A DNA stretch of 10,817 bases, taken from an uncultured Sphingobium sp. GTDB taxonomy: Bacteria; Pseudomonadota; Alphaproteobacteria; Sphingomonadales; Sphingomonadaceae. Below are positions 1 through 8,431 of this stretch, one piece after another. Numbering within the stretch: position 1 is the first letter of the stretch; each line of letters begins with the position of its first letter. The stretch spans positions 1 to 10,817 of the forward strand of contig CAJYHD010000529.1 in assembly GCA_913773715.1 (NCBI GenBank), read 5' to 3'. Under the pieces are notes generated by a model. It worked only from the letters and a program-made list of their open reading frames with translations. It made no database searches and was not told where the DNA came from. The position numbers and the translations under genes are program-made.

Positions 1-1
1 C

Positions 2-184
2 TACTTCCATCCGTGGGAGATCGATCCCGACCAGCCGCGCGTCGTCGACGCTCCGCTGCGCTCGAAGCTGCGCCATTACACCAACCTGCGCGCCATGGCG
101 CCGAAGCTGAAGCGCCTGACCCGCGACTTCCAGTGGACCCGCGTCGATGCACTGGCTGCGATCGAGCGGGAGCGTGGGGCATGA
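2..184 (+). CDS. XrtA-system polysaccharide deacetylase, C-terminal end (partial)
   Basis: An open frame enters from the left edge, with codons in register from base 2, and stops at TGA 182-184. It encodes 60 residues. They begin YFHPWEIDPDQPR, continue with an RHYTNL block, and end in a basic helix containing LKRLTRDFQWTRVD. This matches my knowledge of the C-terminal region (DUF3473-like) of the polysaccharide deacetylases that accompany exosortase A loci. Those enzymes are NodB-fold hydrolases thought to remove acetyl groups from the exopolysaccharide. The catalytic NodB domain lies outside the window, so catalytic residues cannot be checked. The stop overlaps the next ATG in an ATGA, which indicates translational coupling with the FemAB-like gene. 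The neighbouring XrtA-system genes support the assignment. The gene is truncated only by the window edge. Confidence 0.8.
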   Translation, partial: YFHPWEIDPDQPRVVDAPLRSKLRHYTNLRAMAPKLKRLTRDFQWTRVDALAAIERERGA

Positions 185-1242
185 TGACCGGCACCGCAGA
201 CGCCTCCGTCGTCACCCTCGACCTGCGCGATCCGATGATGGCGCAGGCGATCGACGCCTATGTCCTTGGCCATGAGCGCGGCACGCCCTTCCATCGCACC
301 GCCTGGTTGCAGGGGGTGGAAGCCGCCACCCGCAACCGCGCCATCGTCCTCGCCATTGCCGCGTCGTCCGGCCGGATCGCAGGCCTGCTTCCGCTCCACC
401 ATGTGAAAAGCGCCCTGTTCGGTCAGGCGCTCGTCTCCACCGCCTTCGCCGTCGATGGCGGAATACTGGCCGATGATGCGAGCGGTCTCCAGAAACTCTC
501 CGATGCCGCGCAAGCGATGGCGCGTGAGTTGGGCGACCTCTCGATCGAACTGCATGGCGGCCCCGCCGTCGAAGGCTGGCAGGATTATAGCGAGCATGTC
601 GGCTTTTCTCGCCCGCTCGCCGCCGACGATGAGGCCGAACTGCTCGCGATCCCGCGCAAGCACCGCGTGGAGTTGCGCAAGGCGCTCGCCAACCCGGCGC
701 TCCGTGTGGAGATCGGCAAGACCGCCAAACTGATCCGCGACCATTACCGCGTCTATTCGCATAGCGTCCGCAATCTCGGCACGCCCGTCTTCCCGGCGCG
801 ACTGTTCCGCGAGATGCTGGACCGCTTTGGAGAAGATGCCGATATCCTCGCGGTCTATGACGGCGACCGTCCGGTTTCGGCGGTGCTGAGCCTGTACCAC
901 AAGGGCGCGGTCATGCCCTATTGGGGCGGGGGCATCCATGATGCGCGCCGCTTGCGCTCCAACGAACTCATGTATTTCCGCCTGATGGCTCATGCGCGGG
1001 AGCGGGGCTGCGCGACCTTCGACTTCGGCCGTTCGAAGAAGGACAGCGGACAGGCCGCGTGGAAGAAAAGCTTCGGCTTCGAACCGCGCCCGCTCCATTA
1101 CCACACATGGTCGGCGGACGGAAAAGCGCGCGACATCGACCCGCGCAGTGACAAATATCAGCGCCGCATCGACCTGTGGAAGAAACTGCCCTTGCCGGTC
1201 GCCAACCTCATTGGCCCGATGATCGCGCGAGGGCTTGGATGA
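181..1242 (+). CDS. FemAB-like XrtA/PEP-CTERM system-associated protein
   Basis: Predicted 353-residue soluble protein of the FemAB-related family found in PEP-CTERM/exosortase A loci. FemAB proteins have two GNAT-like folds and classically transfer amino acids from aminoacyl-tRNA onto cell-wall precursors. In this locus the acceptor is unknown, and aminoacylation of a polysaccharide or lipid-linked unit is only inference. Visible landmarks are an FHRTAWLQ segment near residues 37-44, a basic RKHRVELRKA block at 159-168, RNLGTPVFP at 197-205, PYWGGG at 246-251, FDFGRSKKDSG at 280-290 and WKKSFGFEP at 294-302. The last three are the best-conserved parts of the C-terminal GNAT half. I chose ATG 181 because it forms an ATGA with the deacetylase stop. 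The frame is open further upstream, to an ATG at 13, but that stretch overlaps the deacetylase coding sequence and has no family resemblance. ATG 184 is an equally possible start. The gene overlaps the next one by 4 bases. Confidence 0.85.
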   Translation: MMTGTADASVVTLDLRDPMMAQAIDAYVLGHERGTPFHRTAWLQGVEAATRNRAIVLAIAASSGRIAGLLPLHHVKSALFGQALVSTAFAVDGGILADDASGLQKLSDAAQAMARELGDLSIELHGGPAVEGWQDYSEHVGFSRPLAADDEAELLAIPRKHRVELRKALANPALRVEIGKTAKLIRDHYRVYSHSVRNLGTPVFPARLFREMLDRFGEDADILAVYDGDRPVSAVLSLYHKGAVMPYWGGGIHDARRLRSNELMYFRLMAHARERGCATFDFGRSKKDSGQAAWKKSFGFEPRPLHYHTWSADGKARDIDPRSDKYQRRIDLWKKLPLPVANLIGPMIARGLG

Positions 1243-2435
1243 CGGGCGAAATCCTGTTCCTCTGTCACCGCATCCCGTTCCCGCCCGATCGCGGCGACAA
1301 GATCCGATCCTACAATATCCTCAAGCGCCTGGCGGAGATGGCGCCGGTCTATGTCGGCTGCTTCGGCGACGACGCCCGCGACATGAGCTTCGCACCCGAA
1401 CTTGCCGACATCGCGCAAAGCCACTGTCTGCTCCCACGCAACCGGTCGAAGCTGGTGGCGGGCGTGTCGGGTTTGGTGAAGCGTCAGCCGATGCTGGTGT
1501 CGATGTTCGAGCATCCCGCGCTCCATCGCTGGGTCGCGCATGTGCTAGCCACACGTCCGATCCGCGCGGTCGTCGCCTACTCGGCGCAGATGGCGCATTT
1601 CGTGCCACCTCTCAAAGCCGATGTTCGTTTCCTCATGGACTTCGTCGATTTCGATTCGGCCAAATATGCAGCTTATGGCGCGGCGGGTTCCGGCCCGATG
1701 GCGTGGATCAACCGGCGTGAGGGGCAATTGCTGCTGGCGTTCGAGAAGGCCGTCGCTGCCCGCGCGGACATCTCCGCTTTCGTTACCGAAGCGGAAGCCG
1801 CGCTGTTTCGTCAGGCGACCGGCATTGGCCCCGACCGCGTCATCGCGATCGAGAACGGCGTCGATCTCACCTATTTCGACCCCGCTGCCGATCACGCGGT
1901 CGTGCAGAAACCCTCCGCGCCGCTGCTCGTCTTCACCGGCCAGATGGATTATCGCCCCAATATTGAGGCCGTCGAAAGCTTCGCGCGGGACACGCTCCCA
2001 CTTATCCGTCAGCGCCATTCGCAAGCCACCTTCGCCATCGTCGGTCGCAAGCCAACCGACGCGGTCACAGCGCTCGGCGACCTGCCGGGCGTGATCGTGA
2101 CCGGAGAGGTACCGGACGTCCGGGGTTGGCTCGCCGCCGCCGATATCGTCGTTGCCCCCCTCCGCATTGCGCGCGGGGTGCAGAACAAGGTGCTGGAAGC
2201 GCTGGCCATGGCGCGTCCCGTCATCGCCTCGCCACAGGCGGCGGAAGGCATCGACGCCGATCATGGAAGCCACCTCCTGATCGCGAATGGCGCGGAAGAG
2301 GAAGCCGCCGCCGTCGATCGTCTTCTTGGTGACCCGGCTCAGGCATCCGCACTGGGCAGTGCCGCGAGGCTCCAGATGGACGCCCGCTATCACTGGTCGG
2401 CGACGCTTGCCGCTCTGCCGGGACTGCTGGCATGA
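1239..2435 (+). CDS. XrtA/PEP-CTERM-associated family 4 glycosyltransferase (TIGR03087-like)
   Basis: Predicted 398-residue cytoplasmic or peripheral-membrane GT-B glycosyltransferase that adds a sugar from a nucleotide donor to the lipid-linked exopolysaccharide unit. The N-terminal signature RIPFPPDRGDKIRSYN at residues 11-26 is characteristic of the glycosyltransferases tied to exosortase A loci. A second Rossmann half follows, with VFTGQMDYRPN at 231-241, AIVGRKP at 266-272, and the donor-site segment PLRIARGVQNKVLEA at 307-321, whose acidic residue is Glu320. The donor and acceptor sugars cannot be read from the sequence. ATG 1239 forms an ATGA with the FemAB stop and places the signature right at the N terminus. 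The upstream in-frame ATG at 1176 would add 21 residues that only translate FemAB-coding DNA out of frame. The 3' end overlaps xrtA by 4 bases, so translation of these genes is probably coupled. Confidence 0.88.
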   Translation: MTGEILFLCHRIPFPPDRGDKIRSYNILKRLAEMAPVYVGCFGDDARDMSFAPELADIAQSHCLLPRNRSKLVAGVSGLVKRQPMLVSMFEHPALHRWVAHVLATRPIRAVVAYSAQMAHFVPPLKADVRFLMDFVDFDSAKYAAYGAAGSGPMAWINRREGQLLLAFEKAVAARADISAFVTEAEAALFRQATGIGPDRVIAIENGVDLTYFDPAADHAVVQKPSAPLLVFTGQMDYRPNIEAVESFARDTLPLIRQRHSQATFAIVGRKPTDAVTALGDLPGVIVTGEVPDVRGWLAAADIVVAPLRIARGVQNKVLEALAMARPVIASPQAAEGIDADHGSHLLIANGAEEEAAAVDRLLGDPAQASALGSAARLQMDARYHWSATLAALPGLLA

Positions 2436-3964
2436 CGGATCAGGCGCTCACGCTCGGCGCCCCTCGCGCCGCGACCCGCACCGGCTGGCGCGCGCACCTG
2501 ACGGCACTCGCCATCGTCGCCTTCTCGATCAGTGCTCTGTTCTTCGATGATCTGTGGAGCATGGTGTCGATCTGGTGGAACGCGTCCACCTTCGGTCATT
2601 GCCTCTTCATCCCGCCGATCATCGCCTGGCTCGTCCAGCAACGGTCGAGGGAGTTGCAGCAACTCGAACCGCAAGCCTGGGTGCCGGGTCTGCTCTGGCT
2701 CGCGGCAGGTGCCTTCGCCTGGCTGCTCGGAGCCGCCGCCGGCGTCGCAGTCGTGCGCCATTTCGCGCTGATCCTGATGTATCAGGGCGCGGTCGTCGCG
2801 TTGCTTGGCCCGATCGTGGCGCGGGCGTTGCTCTTCCCGCTCTTCTACGCCTTCTTCATGGTGCCGTTCGGGGAGGAGGTCGTGCCGATCCTCCAACTCG
2901 TAACGGCGCGCCTGTCGATGCTCTTCCTCGATCTGACAGGCGTGCCCGCTCATCTGGAGGGCATCTTCATCACCACGCCGACCGGCTATTTCGAAGTGGC
3001 CGAGGCTTGCTCCGGCGCGAAGTTCCTGATCGCGATGGCGGCTTATGGCGTCCTTGTCTGCAACGTCTGCTTCGTCAGCTGGAAACGGCGCGCGATCTTC
3101 CTCGGCTCCGCGCTCAGCCTCTCGATCCTCGCCAACGGCGTGCGCGCCTTCGCCACCATCCTTGTGGCACATCTGACCAGTGTCGAGGCGGCGGTGGGCT
3201 TTGACCATGTCGTCTATGGCTGGGTGTTCTTCGGCATCATCATGATCATCGTCATGGCCGCCGCCTGGCCCTTCTTCGACCGGACGCCCGGCGATCCCTG
3301 GTTCGATGTGCAGCGGCTCGAGAGAACGACCGTCCGCCTTTCCGACATGCACCGCGTCGCCCTGGGCGCGATCGCGCTGCTTGCCGCAGGTCCGCTGTGG
3401 CTGGCGACGAGCGCGGCCGCGTCCGATCCTCTGCCCGACAGCGTCACGCTGCCGACTGTGGCAGGATGGGAAAAGGTGCCGACACGCGGCGGCTATCCGT
3501 GGAAACCGCGCTTTGACGGAGCCGATGCACTGCTCCTCGGACGTTACCGCAATGCCTCGGGCGCGACCGTCGACCTCGCCATCGCGACATATGACCGGCA
3601 GGAAGATCGTCGCGAACTGGTCGGCTTCGGGCAGGGCGCCGCAGATCCCGACAGCGGCTGGGTCTGGTCCTCGCCCGCGCCATCGCATGGGGGAAGGGGG
3701 GAGCAGATCACCGCGCCGGGTCCGGTCGTGCGCCATGTCGTCAGCTATTATGTCGTGGGCGGCGGCAAACCGACCGGAAGCGCCGCCCGCGTAAAAATCG
3801 AGACCTTGGCTTCCCGTCTGCTTCATCGCGACCAGCGCGCCGCTGCGATCCTCGTCTCCGCGCAGGAGGCGGACGGCCACCGCGCCGATCCCGCGATCGA
3901 CGCGTTCCTGCACGATCTCGGCGATGTGCAGCTTTTGGCTGACCGCAGCATCGGCATCCGCTAG
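2432..3964 (+). CDS. xrtA: Exosortase A with fused C-terminal EpsI domain
   Basis: Predicted 510-residue inner-membrane cysteine transpeptidase. Exosortases recognise the PEP-CTERM tail of exported proteins and process it, in a sortase-like way but with an unrelated fold. The N-terminal two thirds (about residues 20-283) are rich in membrane segments and carry the exosortase catalytic set: Cys193 in EACSGAKF, Arg238 in NGVRAF and His259 in FDHVVYGW. After a last membrane helix (about 303-330) comes a soluble, probably periplasmic EpsI/DUF3485-type domain (about 335-480) with AGWEKVP, a GGYPWKP segment and a GRYRN strand. The fused architecture is a known form of the EpsH/EpsI pair. The start is the ATG in the ATGA overlap with the glycosyltransferase. 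Codons for residues 420-423 contain a G5-AA-G6 tract (3689-3701) in the EpsI part. No PEP-CTERM substrate is encoded in the window, so targets must lie elsewhere. Confidence 0.93.
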   Translation: MTDQALTLGAPRAATRTGWRAHLTALAIVAFSISALFFDDLWSMVSIWWNASTFGHCLFIPPIIAWLVQQRSRELQQLEPQAWVPGLLWLAAGAFAWLLGAAAGVAVVRHFALILMYQGAVVALLGPIVARALLFPLFYAFFMVPFGEEVVPILQLVTARLSMLFLDLTGVPAHLEGIFITTPTGYFEVAEACSGAKFLIAMAAYGVLVCNVCFVSWKRRAIFLGSALSLSILANGVRAFATILVAHLTSVEAAVGFDHVVYGWVFFGIIMIIVMAAAWPFFDRTPGDPWFDVQRLERTTVRLSDMHRVALGAIALLAAGPLWLATSAAASDPLPDSVTLPTVAGWEKVPTRGGYPWKPRFDGADALLLGRYRNASGATVDLAIATYDRQEDRRELVGFGQGAADPDSGWVWSSPAPSHGGRGEQITAPGPVVRHVVSYYVVGGGKPTGSAARVKIETLASRLLHRDQRAAAILVSAQEADGHRADPAIDAFLHDLGDVQLLADRSIGIR

Positions 3965-3975
3965 GGACTCGGGCC

Positions 3976-5871
3976 ATGTGCGGCATAGCGGGCATCTTCC
4001 ATCTCGAAACGGCAAAGCCTGTCGATCCGGCGCGGGTAAAGGCGATGCTCGACGTCGCGGTCCATCGCGGCCCCGACGGCAGCGGCATCTGGACAGCGCC
4101 GGGCGTTGGCCTAGGCCATCTTCGCTTGTCAATCATCGACCTTGCCGGTGGCGCGCAGCCGATGCTGACGGAAGACGAAGCGCTCGCCGTCGTCTTCAAC
4201 GGCGAAATCTACAACTTCGCCGAAGTCCGCGCCGAACTGGAGGCGAAGGGCCATGTCTTTCGCACCGACAGCGACACCGAAGTCATCCTGCACGGCTATC
4301 GCCAATGGGGCGAGGATTGCGTCCATCGCTTCAACGGCATGTTCGCCTTCGCCCTGTTCGATGCGCGGGCGCAGGCGCTCTGGCTGGTGCGCGACCGGCT
4401 CGGCGTCAAGCCGCTCCATTATGCGCAGCTTTCGGACGGCAGCCTGATCTTCGGATCGGAGCTGAAGAGCCTCCTCGCGCACCCGCTGCTGCGCCGTGCG
4501 CCCGATCTGGCTGCGATCGAGGATTATATGGCCTATGGCTATGTCCCCGACGATGCCTGTCTGGTTGCGGGCGTGCGCAAGCTCGGGGCAGGGGAGGCGC
4601 TGCGGCTGGTACGCGGACGGCCCGTGCTGCAACCCGCACGCTATTGGGACGTCAGCTTCGCCGAACGGACCAAGGCCAAACCCGAAGAACTGGAAGAAGA
4701 ACTCGTCGCTCTGATGCGACAGGCGGTGCGGTCGCGCATGGTGTCCGACGTGCCGCTCGGCGCTTTTCTGTCCGGCGGCGTCGACAGCAGCAGCGTCGTC
4801 GCGCTGATGGCCGAAGCCTCCAACCAGGCGGTCAAGACCTGCACGATCGGCTTCGATGTGCCGAGCCTCGACGAAACCGGCTATGCCGACCGCGTTGCCC
4901 GCCGTTTCGCGACCGATCACCGGACGCGGATCGTGTCGCCCGACGATTATGGACTGGTCGATCGGCTCGCCTTCCATTTCGACGAACCCTTTGCCGACGC
5001 CTCCGCGCTACCGACCTTCCGCGTCTGCGAGCTGGCGCGTGAGCAGGTGACGGTCGCACTATCGGGCGATGGTGCGGACGAAGCCTTCGCCGGATATCGC
5101 CGCCATCGCTTCCAGTTGCAGGGGGAACGCGCGCGCGCCCTGATCCCCGCCTCGGTCCGCGAGCCGCTGTTCGGCACGCTCGGCCGCTATTATCCCAAGG
5201 CCGACTGGGCGCCGCGTTTCCTGCGCGCCAAATCGACCTTCCTTGAACTCGCGGGCAATGGCGCCGAAGCCTACGCCGCGTCTGTCGGTGTGACCCCGCG
5301 CGCGCTGCGCCAACGGCTCTTCACCCAGGACATCAAGAGCCGGCTTGCGGGCTATCGCGCCGAAGATCGCTACATCAAGGCGATGAACGAAGCGCCCGCC
5401 CGCGATGCCCTCGACCGAGCGCAATATGCCGATCTGCGCATCTGGTTGCCCGGCGACATCCTGACCAAGACCGACCGGATGAGCATGGCCGTCAGCCTGG
5501 AGGCGCGCGAGCCGTTGCTCGATTACCGATTGGTCGAATTTGCTGCGCGGCTGCCTGTCGCCCAGCGAATTCGTGGCAACAGCGGCAAATATCTGATGAA
5601 GAAAGCGATGGAGCCTTATCTGCCGCACGACATCCTCTATCGGCAGAAGATGGGCTTCGTGACCCCGATCAGCGCCTGGTTCCGCGGCGCGCTGGCGGGC
5701 GAGGCGCGGGCGGTGGCGGGCGGCTCCGCGCTCGCCCGCACCGGCTGGTTCGATACCGCGCTGCTCGGCAAGTTGGCGGCGGATCATCAATCCGGCCTTG
5801 CCGATCATGGCCGTCTGCTCTGGCAGCTCCTGATGCTCGACAAGTCGCTGACCCGGCTATTCGCCGCCTGA
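3976..5871 (+). CDS. XrtA/PEP-CTERM-associated amidotransferase (asparagine-synthetase-like)
   Basis: Predicted 631-residue cytoplasmic glutamine-dependent amidotransferase. Residues 2 to about 190 are a class II glutaminase domain. The nucleophile Cys2 follows the initiator in MCGIAGIF, and RLSIIDL (50-56), NGEIYN (75-80) and an SD at 99-100 form the glutamine pocket. Residues from about 240 form the ATP-pyrophosphatase synthetase domain, with the P-loop LSGGVDSSS at 265-273, SGDGADE at 363-369, the LPGDILTKTDRMSM block at 491-504, and KMGFVTP at 558-564. All key residues are intact. The length and motifs fit the subfamily found in exosortase A loci (TIGR03108-type). Inference: it amidates a carboxylate on the polysaccharide, such as a uronic acid, rather than making free asparagine, although true asparagine synthetase activity cannot be excluded. 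The gene begins 11 bases after xrtA, and AGGGA at 3963-3967 is a plausible ribosome site spanning the xrtA stop. Confidence 0.9.
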   Translation: MCGIAGIFHLETAKPVDPARVKAMLDVAVHRGPDGSGIWTAPGVGLGHLRLSIIDLAGGAQPMLTEDEALAVVFNGEIYNFAEVRAELEAKGHVFRTDSDTEVILHGYRQWGEDCVHRFNGMFAFALFDARAQALWLVRDRLGVKPLHYAQLSDGSLIFGSELKSLLAHPLLRRAPDLAAIEDYMAYGYVPDDACLVAGVRKLGAGEALRLVRGRPVLQPARYWDVSFAERTKAKPEELEEELVALMRQAVRSRMVSDVPLGAFLSGGVDSSSVVALMAEASNQAVKTCTIGFDVPSLDETGYADRVARRFATDHRTRIVSPDDYGLVDRLAFHFDEPFADASALPTFRVCELAREQVTVALSGDGADEAFAGYRRHRFQLQGERARALIPASVREPLFGTLGRYYPKADWAPRFLRAKSTFLELAGNGAEAYAASVGVTPRALRQRLFTQDIKSRLAGYRAEDRYIKAMNEAPARDALDRAQYADLRIWLPGDILTKTDRMSMAVSLEAREPLLDYRLVEFAARLPVAQRIRGNSGKYLMKKAMEPYLPHDILYRQKMGFVTPISAWFRGALAGEARAVAGGSALARTGWFDTALLGKLAADHQSGLADHGRLLWQLLMLDKSLTRLFAA

Positions 5872-5900
5872 TACTGCCCCCTTGCGCGCCGGGGCTGGCA

Positions 5901-7289
5901 ATGCCAACGGGGCATATGGATATCGGCAGGACGCCACGCGTGACAGTCTCCAAGGAAATGGTCCGGCTGCGGCTATATCTGCTGTGTCTGGCTGGCGACC
6001 TGGCCGGGCTGTTCCTGTCCTTCCTGATGGCCAACTGGCTAGTGCTGGGCGCCTTTTGGGGCGAGCCGGGCAAGCCGCACGGCCTTATCATGTTCTCGAT
6101 GGTCGCGCCGCTCTACGCGCTGCTCGCCATTCAGGGCGGGGCATACGGCATCAACACGCTCGACAAGGTGCGCCGCGCAATCTTCCGCGCGCTTTGGGCC
6201 TTGGCGCAGGCGGCGCTGCTGATGCTGCTGATCGTCTATCTGGGCAAGATCGCCGAGCAGCTTTCGCGTCTGACCTTCATCACCGGTCTTGGGCTGGGGG
6301 CCGTCGCGCTGGCGCTGGTGCGCGTTGTCGTCACGCAGCTTGCCGGGCGTCTGCTGGGCGACGTGCCACATCTGATCGCCGTCATCATGGACGGCGTGGA
6401 GATTCAGGCGGGTCCGCATATGGAGGTGATCCATGCCGACGCCATCAATCTGCGCCCGCAAGGCCATAATGCCGAAATGGCGGCAAAGCTCGCGGCGACG
6501 GTCGGCATGGCGGAAAAGGTCATCGTCGCCTGCCCTTTGGAGCGGATGGACGACTGGTCGAAAGCACTCAAGTCGCTATCGGCGCAGGGCGAGATCATCG
6601 TGCCCGAACTGCTGCGTTTCGCCCCTGCGCGGGTGAACGAATTTGCCGGACAGCCGACGATCGTGGTCGCGGGTGGCCCGCTGCAATTTCGCGATCGCCT
6701 CATCAAGCGGCTGTTCGACCTCGCCGTCGCCAGCATCGCCACGATCCTGCTCTCGCCGATCCTGATCGCCTGCGCGCTGGCGGTGAAGCTGACCAGCCCC
6801 GGCCCCGCACTGTTCCGCCAGCCCCGCATCGGCAAGGATGCGCGCCCCTTCGCCATCTACAAATTCCGCTCGATGCGCGCCGATCTTAGCGATCACAAGG
6901 CTGATCGCCTCACCAGCCGCAACGACGATCGCGTCACTCCTGTTGGCGCTTTCCTACGCCGCACGAGCCTTGATGAACTGCCGCAGCTTTTCAACGTGTT
7001 GCGCGGCGACATGAGCATCGTCGGCCCACGCCCGCATGCCGCTGCGGCAAAGGCTGGGAACAGCCTCTATTGGGAGGTCGATCACCGTTATTGGGAGCGG
7101 CACTGCATCAAACCCGGCATGACGGGCCTGGCGCAAGTACGCGGCCATCGCGGCGCGACCGATCATCATGAAGACCTCATCAACCGGCTCCAGTCGGACC
7201 TCGAATATGTGAGCGACTGGTCGATCTGGCGCGATCTGCGGATCATCTTCGCGACGCTGGGTGTGCTGGTCCACCACAGGGCCTATTGA
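5901..7289 (+). CDS. Polyprenyl-phosphate sugar-1-phosphate transferase (bacterial sugar transferase family)
   Basis: Predicted 462-residue inner-membrane enzyme that starts the repeat unit by moving a hexose-1-phosphate from a nucleotide sugar to undecaprenyl phosphate. Hydrophobic segments lie near residues 24-46, 62-78, 95-114 and 124-146. A soluble, Rossmann-like linker spans about 155-258. The catalytic domain (about 264-460) has its own membrane helix (271-295), then KFRSMR (321-326), [12 protein letters not shown] (356-367, with Asp358-Glu359), VGPRP (374-378), [12 protein letters not shown] (404-415) and SDLEYV (432-437). These are hallmark motifs of the PF02397 family in order. The start is uncertain. 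ATG 5901 is used here, but ATG 5916, GTG 5940 (with AGGA 8 bases upstream) and ATG 5958 are in frame, and relatives often begin close to the VRLRLYLL segment. It lies 29 bases after the amidotransferase gene and 4 bases before the next. The sugar is not determinable. Confidence 0.9.
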   Translation: MPTGHMDIGRTPRVTVSKEMVRLRLYLLCLAGDLAGLFLSFLMANWLVLGAFWGEPGKPHGLIMFSMVAPLYALLAIQGGAYGINTLDKVRRAIFRALWALAQAALLMLLIVYLGKIAEQLSRLTFITGLGLGAVALALVRVVVTQLAGRLLGDVPHLIAVIMDGVEIQAGPHMEVIHADAINLRPQGHNAEMAAKLAATVGMAEKVIVACPLERMDDWSKALKSLSAQGEIIVPELLRFAPARVNEFAGQPTIVVAGGPLQFRDRLIKRLFDLAVASIATILLSPILIACALAVKLTSPGPALFRQPRIGKDARPFAIYKFRSMRADLSDHKADRLTSRNDDRVTPVGAFLRRTSLDELPQLFNVLRGDMSIVGPRPHAAAAKAGNSLYWEVDHRYWERHCIKPGMTGLAQVRGHRGATDHHEDLINRLQSDLEYVSDWSIWRDLRIIFATLGVLVHHRAY

Positions 7290-7293
7290 CGCG

Positions 7294-8424
7294 ATGACGA
7301 TCGACATCCTGCTCGCGCTCATCATGCTCGCCTGTGTCGTTGCGGTGCTGTGGCCGTTCCTCTTCTACCCGCTGGTCCTGCGCCTGCTGCCCACCAAGCC
7401 GGAGCATCCCATTGCTGCCCCGCTGCCGAGCGCTTCCCTGCTGTTCTGTGCCTATAACGAAGTGGCGGCGATGCCAGAAAAGCTCGCCAATCTGCGCCGG
7501 TTGCGCCAGCTTTACCCCGACCTTGAGTTTCTTGCCTTCGATGATGGATCATCGGATGGCACCGGCGCGCTGATCGCGGCGGAAGGCGATCTCGTCACGC
7601 TGGTCAGCGGACCGGGGCGGAGCGGAAAAGCGCACGGCATGAAGCTGCTGGCGGCGCAGGCGCGCGGGGATGTTCTGATCTTCACCGACGCCAACGTGCT
7701 GCTGGATGACGATGCGGTGGGCAATCTGCTCGCCCGCTATGCCGACCGCCAGGTCGGCGGCGTGCTGGGTTCGCTGCACTATATCGGCGCGTCGGAATCG
7801 GCGACGGCCTCTGTCGGCTCGCTTTACTGGCGGATCGAGGAAGCGCTGAAGGATGGTGAGTCCCGCACCGGCAACGTGCTGGGTGCGGACGGCTCGATCT
7901 TCTCGATCCGGCGCAGCCTCTATCCCGACTTTCCCGATAGCGTGCTGGACGACCTCACCGTCTCGATGGCGGTGGTGTTCGCGGGCAAACGACTTGTGAA
8001 GGCCAAGGACGTGATCGCCCGCGAACGACTGGTGACGGGGCGTCAGGATGAATATCGCCGCAAGGTGCGGATCGCGTCGCGTTCCTGGCACACGCACGCG
8101 CATCTGCGCCCGCAACTAACGCGAATGGCCGCGATCGACCGCTTTAAATATGCCTCGCGCAAGATCGTCCGCTGGTTCGGCGGCGCGTTCCTCGTCATCG
8201 GTGCGATATGCGCGGCGATCCTCGCGCTGCGCCTTTCGGTGACCTTGTTCCTGATCGGGCTGTTCGCGATAGGCCTGATGGGGCTTGCGGGTGTATTGGC
8301 AAAGCGTGGGCCGATCGCCGCAGTCGTGGACGTGCTTATCGCCTATGCCGCGACCTTGCAGGGCATTGCCAAGGCGATGTCAGGCCGCACGGTCACGATC
8401 TGGAACCCCGCCAAGTCGCGCTGA
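7294..8424 (+). CDS. Membrane family 2 glycosyltransferase (cellulose-synthase-like)
   Basis: Predicted 376-residue inner-membrane GT-A glycosyltransferase. One hydrophobic helix (about 4-30) precedes a GT2 catalytic domain with FCAYNE (51-56), FDDGSSDGT (82-90), the metal/nucleotide motif TDAN (131-134, DxN instead of classical DxD), a GADGSIFSIR segment (197-206) and an Asp219-Asp220 pair that fits the acceptor-base position. A basic RKVRIASRSW stretch (256-265) resembles the C-terminal motif region of processive synthases. Two or three hydrophobic segments follow (about 295-360). This layout suggests chain extension at the membrane, using the lipid-linked primer made by the preceding phosphotransferase, and whether it is processive is undetermined. 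ATG 7294, 4 bases after the preceding stop, is chosen. A GTG at 7261 in the same frame would overlap the end of the upstream gene and add 11 residues with no family match. It is the last gene of the operon-like run. Confidence 0.87.
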   Translation: MTIDILLALIMLACVVAVLWPFLFYPLVLRLLPTKPEHPIAAPLPSASLLFCAYNEVAAMPEKLANLRRLRQLYPDLEFLAFDDGSSDGTGALIAAEGDLVTLVSGPGRSGKAHGMKLLAAQARGDVLIFTDANVLLDDDAVGNLLARYADRQVGGVLGSLHYIGASESATASVGSLYWRIEEALKDGESRTGNVLGADGSIFSIRRSLYPDFPDSVLDDLTVSMAVVFAGKRLVKAKDVIARERLVTGRQDEYRRKVRIASRSWHTHAHLRPQLTRMAAIDRFKYASRKIVRWFGGAFLVIGAICAAILALRLSVTLFLIGLFAIGLMGLAGVLAKRGPIAAVVDVLIAYAATLQGIAKAMSGRTVTIWNPAKSR

Positions 8425-8431
8425 CACCGGT

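Noticed and set aside
13..180. N-terminal extension of the FemAB-like protein from ATG 13
   Set aside because: This region codes in another frame for the conserved C terminus of the deacetylase, and the added residues look like out-of-frame translation. ATG 181 forms the coupling overlap.
2390..4132. Long minus-strand open frame (580 codons) opposite xrtA
   Set aside because: It lies wholly across well-supported plus-strand genes and its translation is Arg/Asp/Gly/His-rich with no recognisable domain. It is a typical shadow frame of GC-rich coding DNA.
4129..5808. Minus-strand open frames opposite the amidotransferase gene
   Set aside because: They mirror the conserved glutaminase and synthetase codons and lack any domain or start signal.
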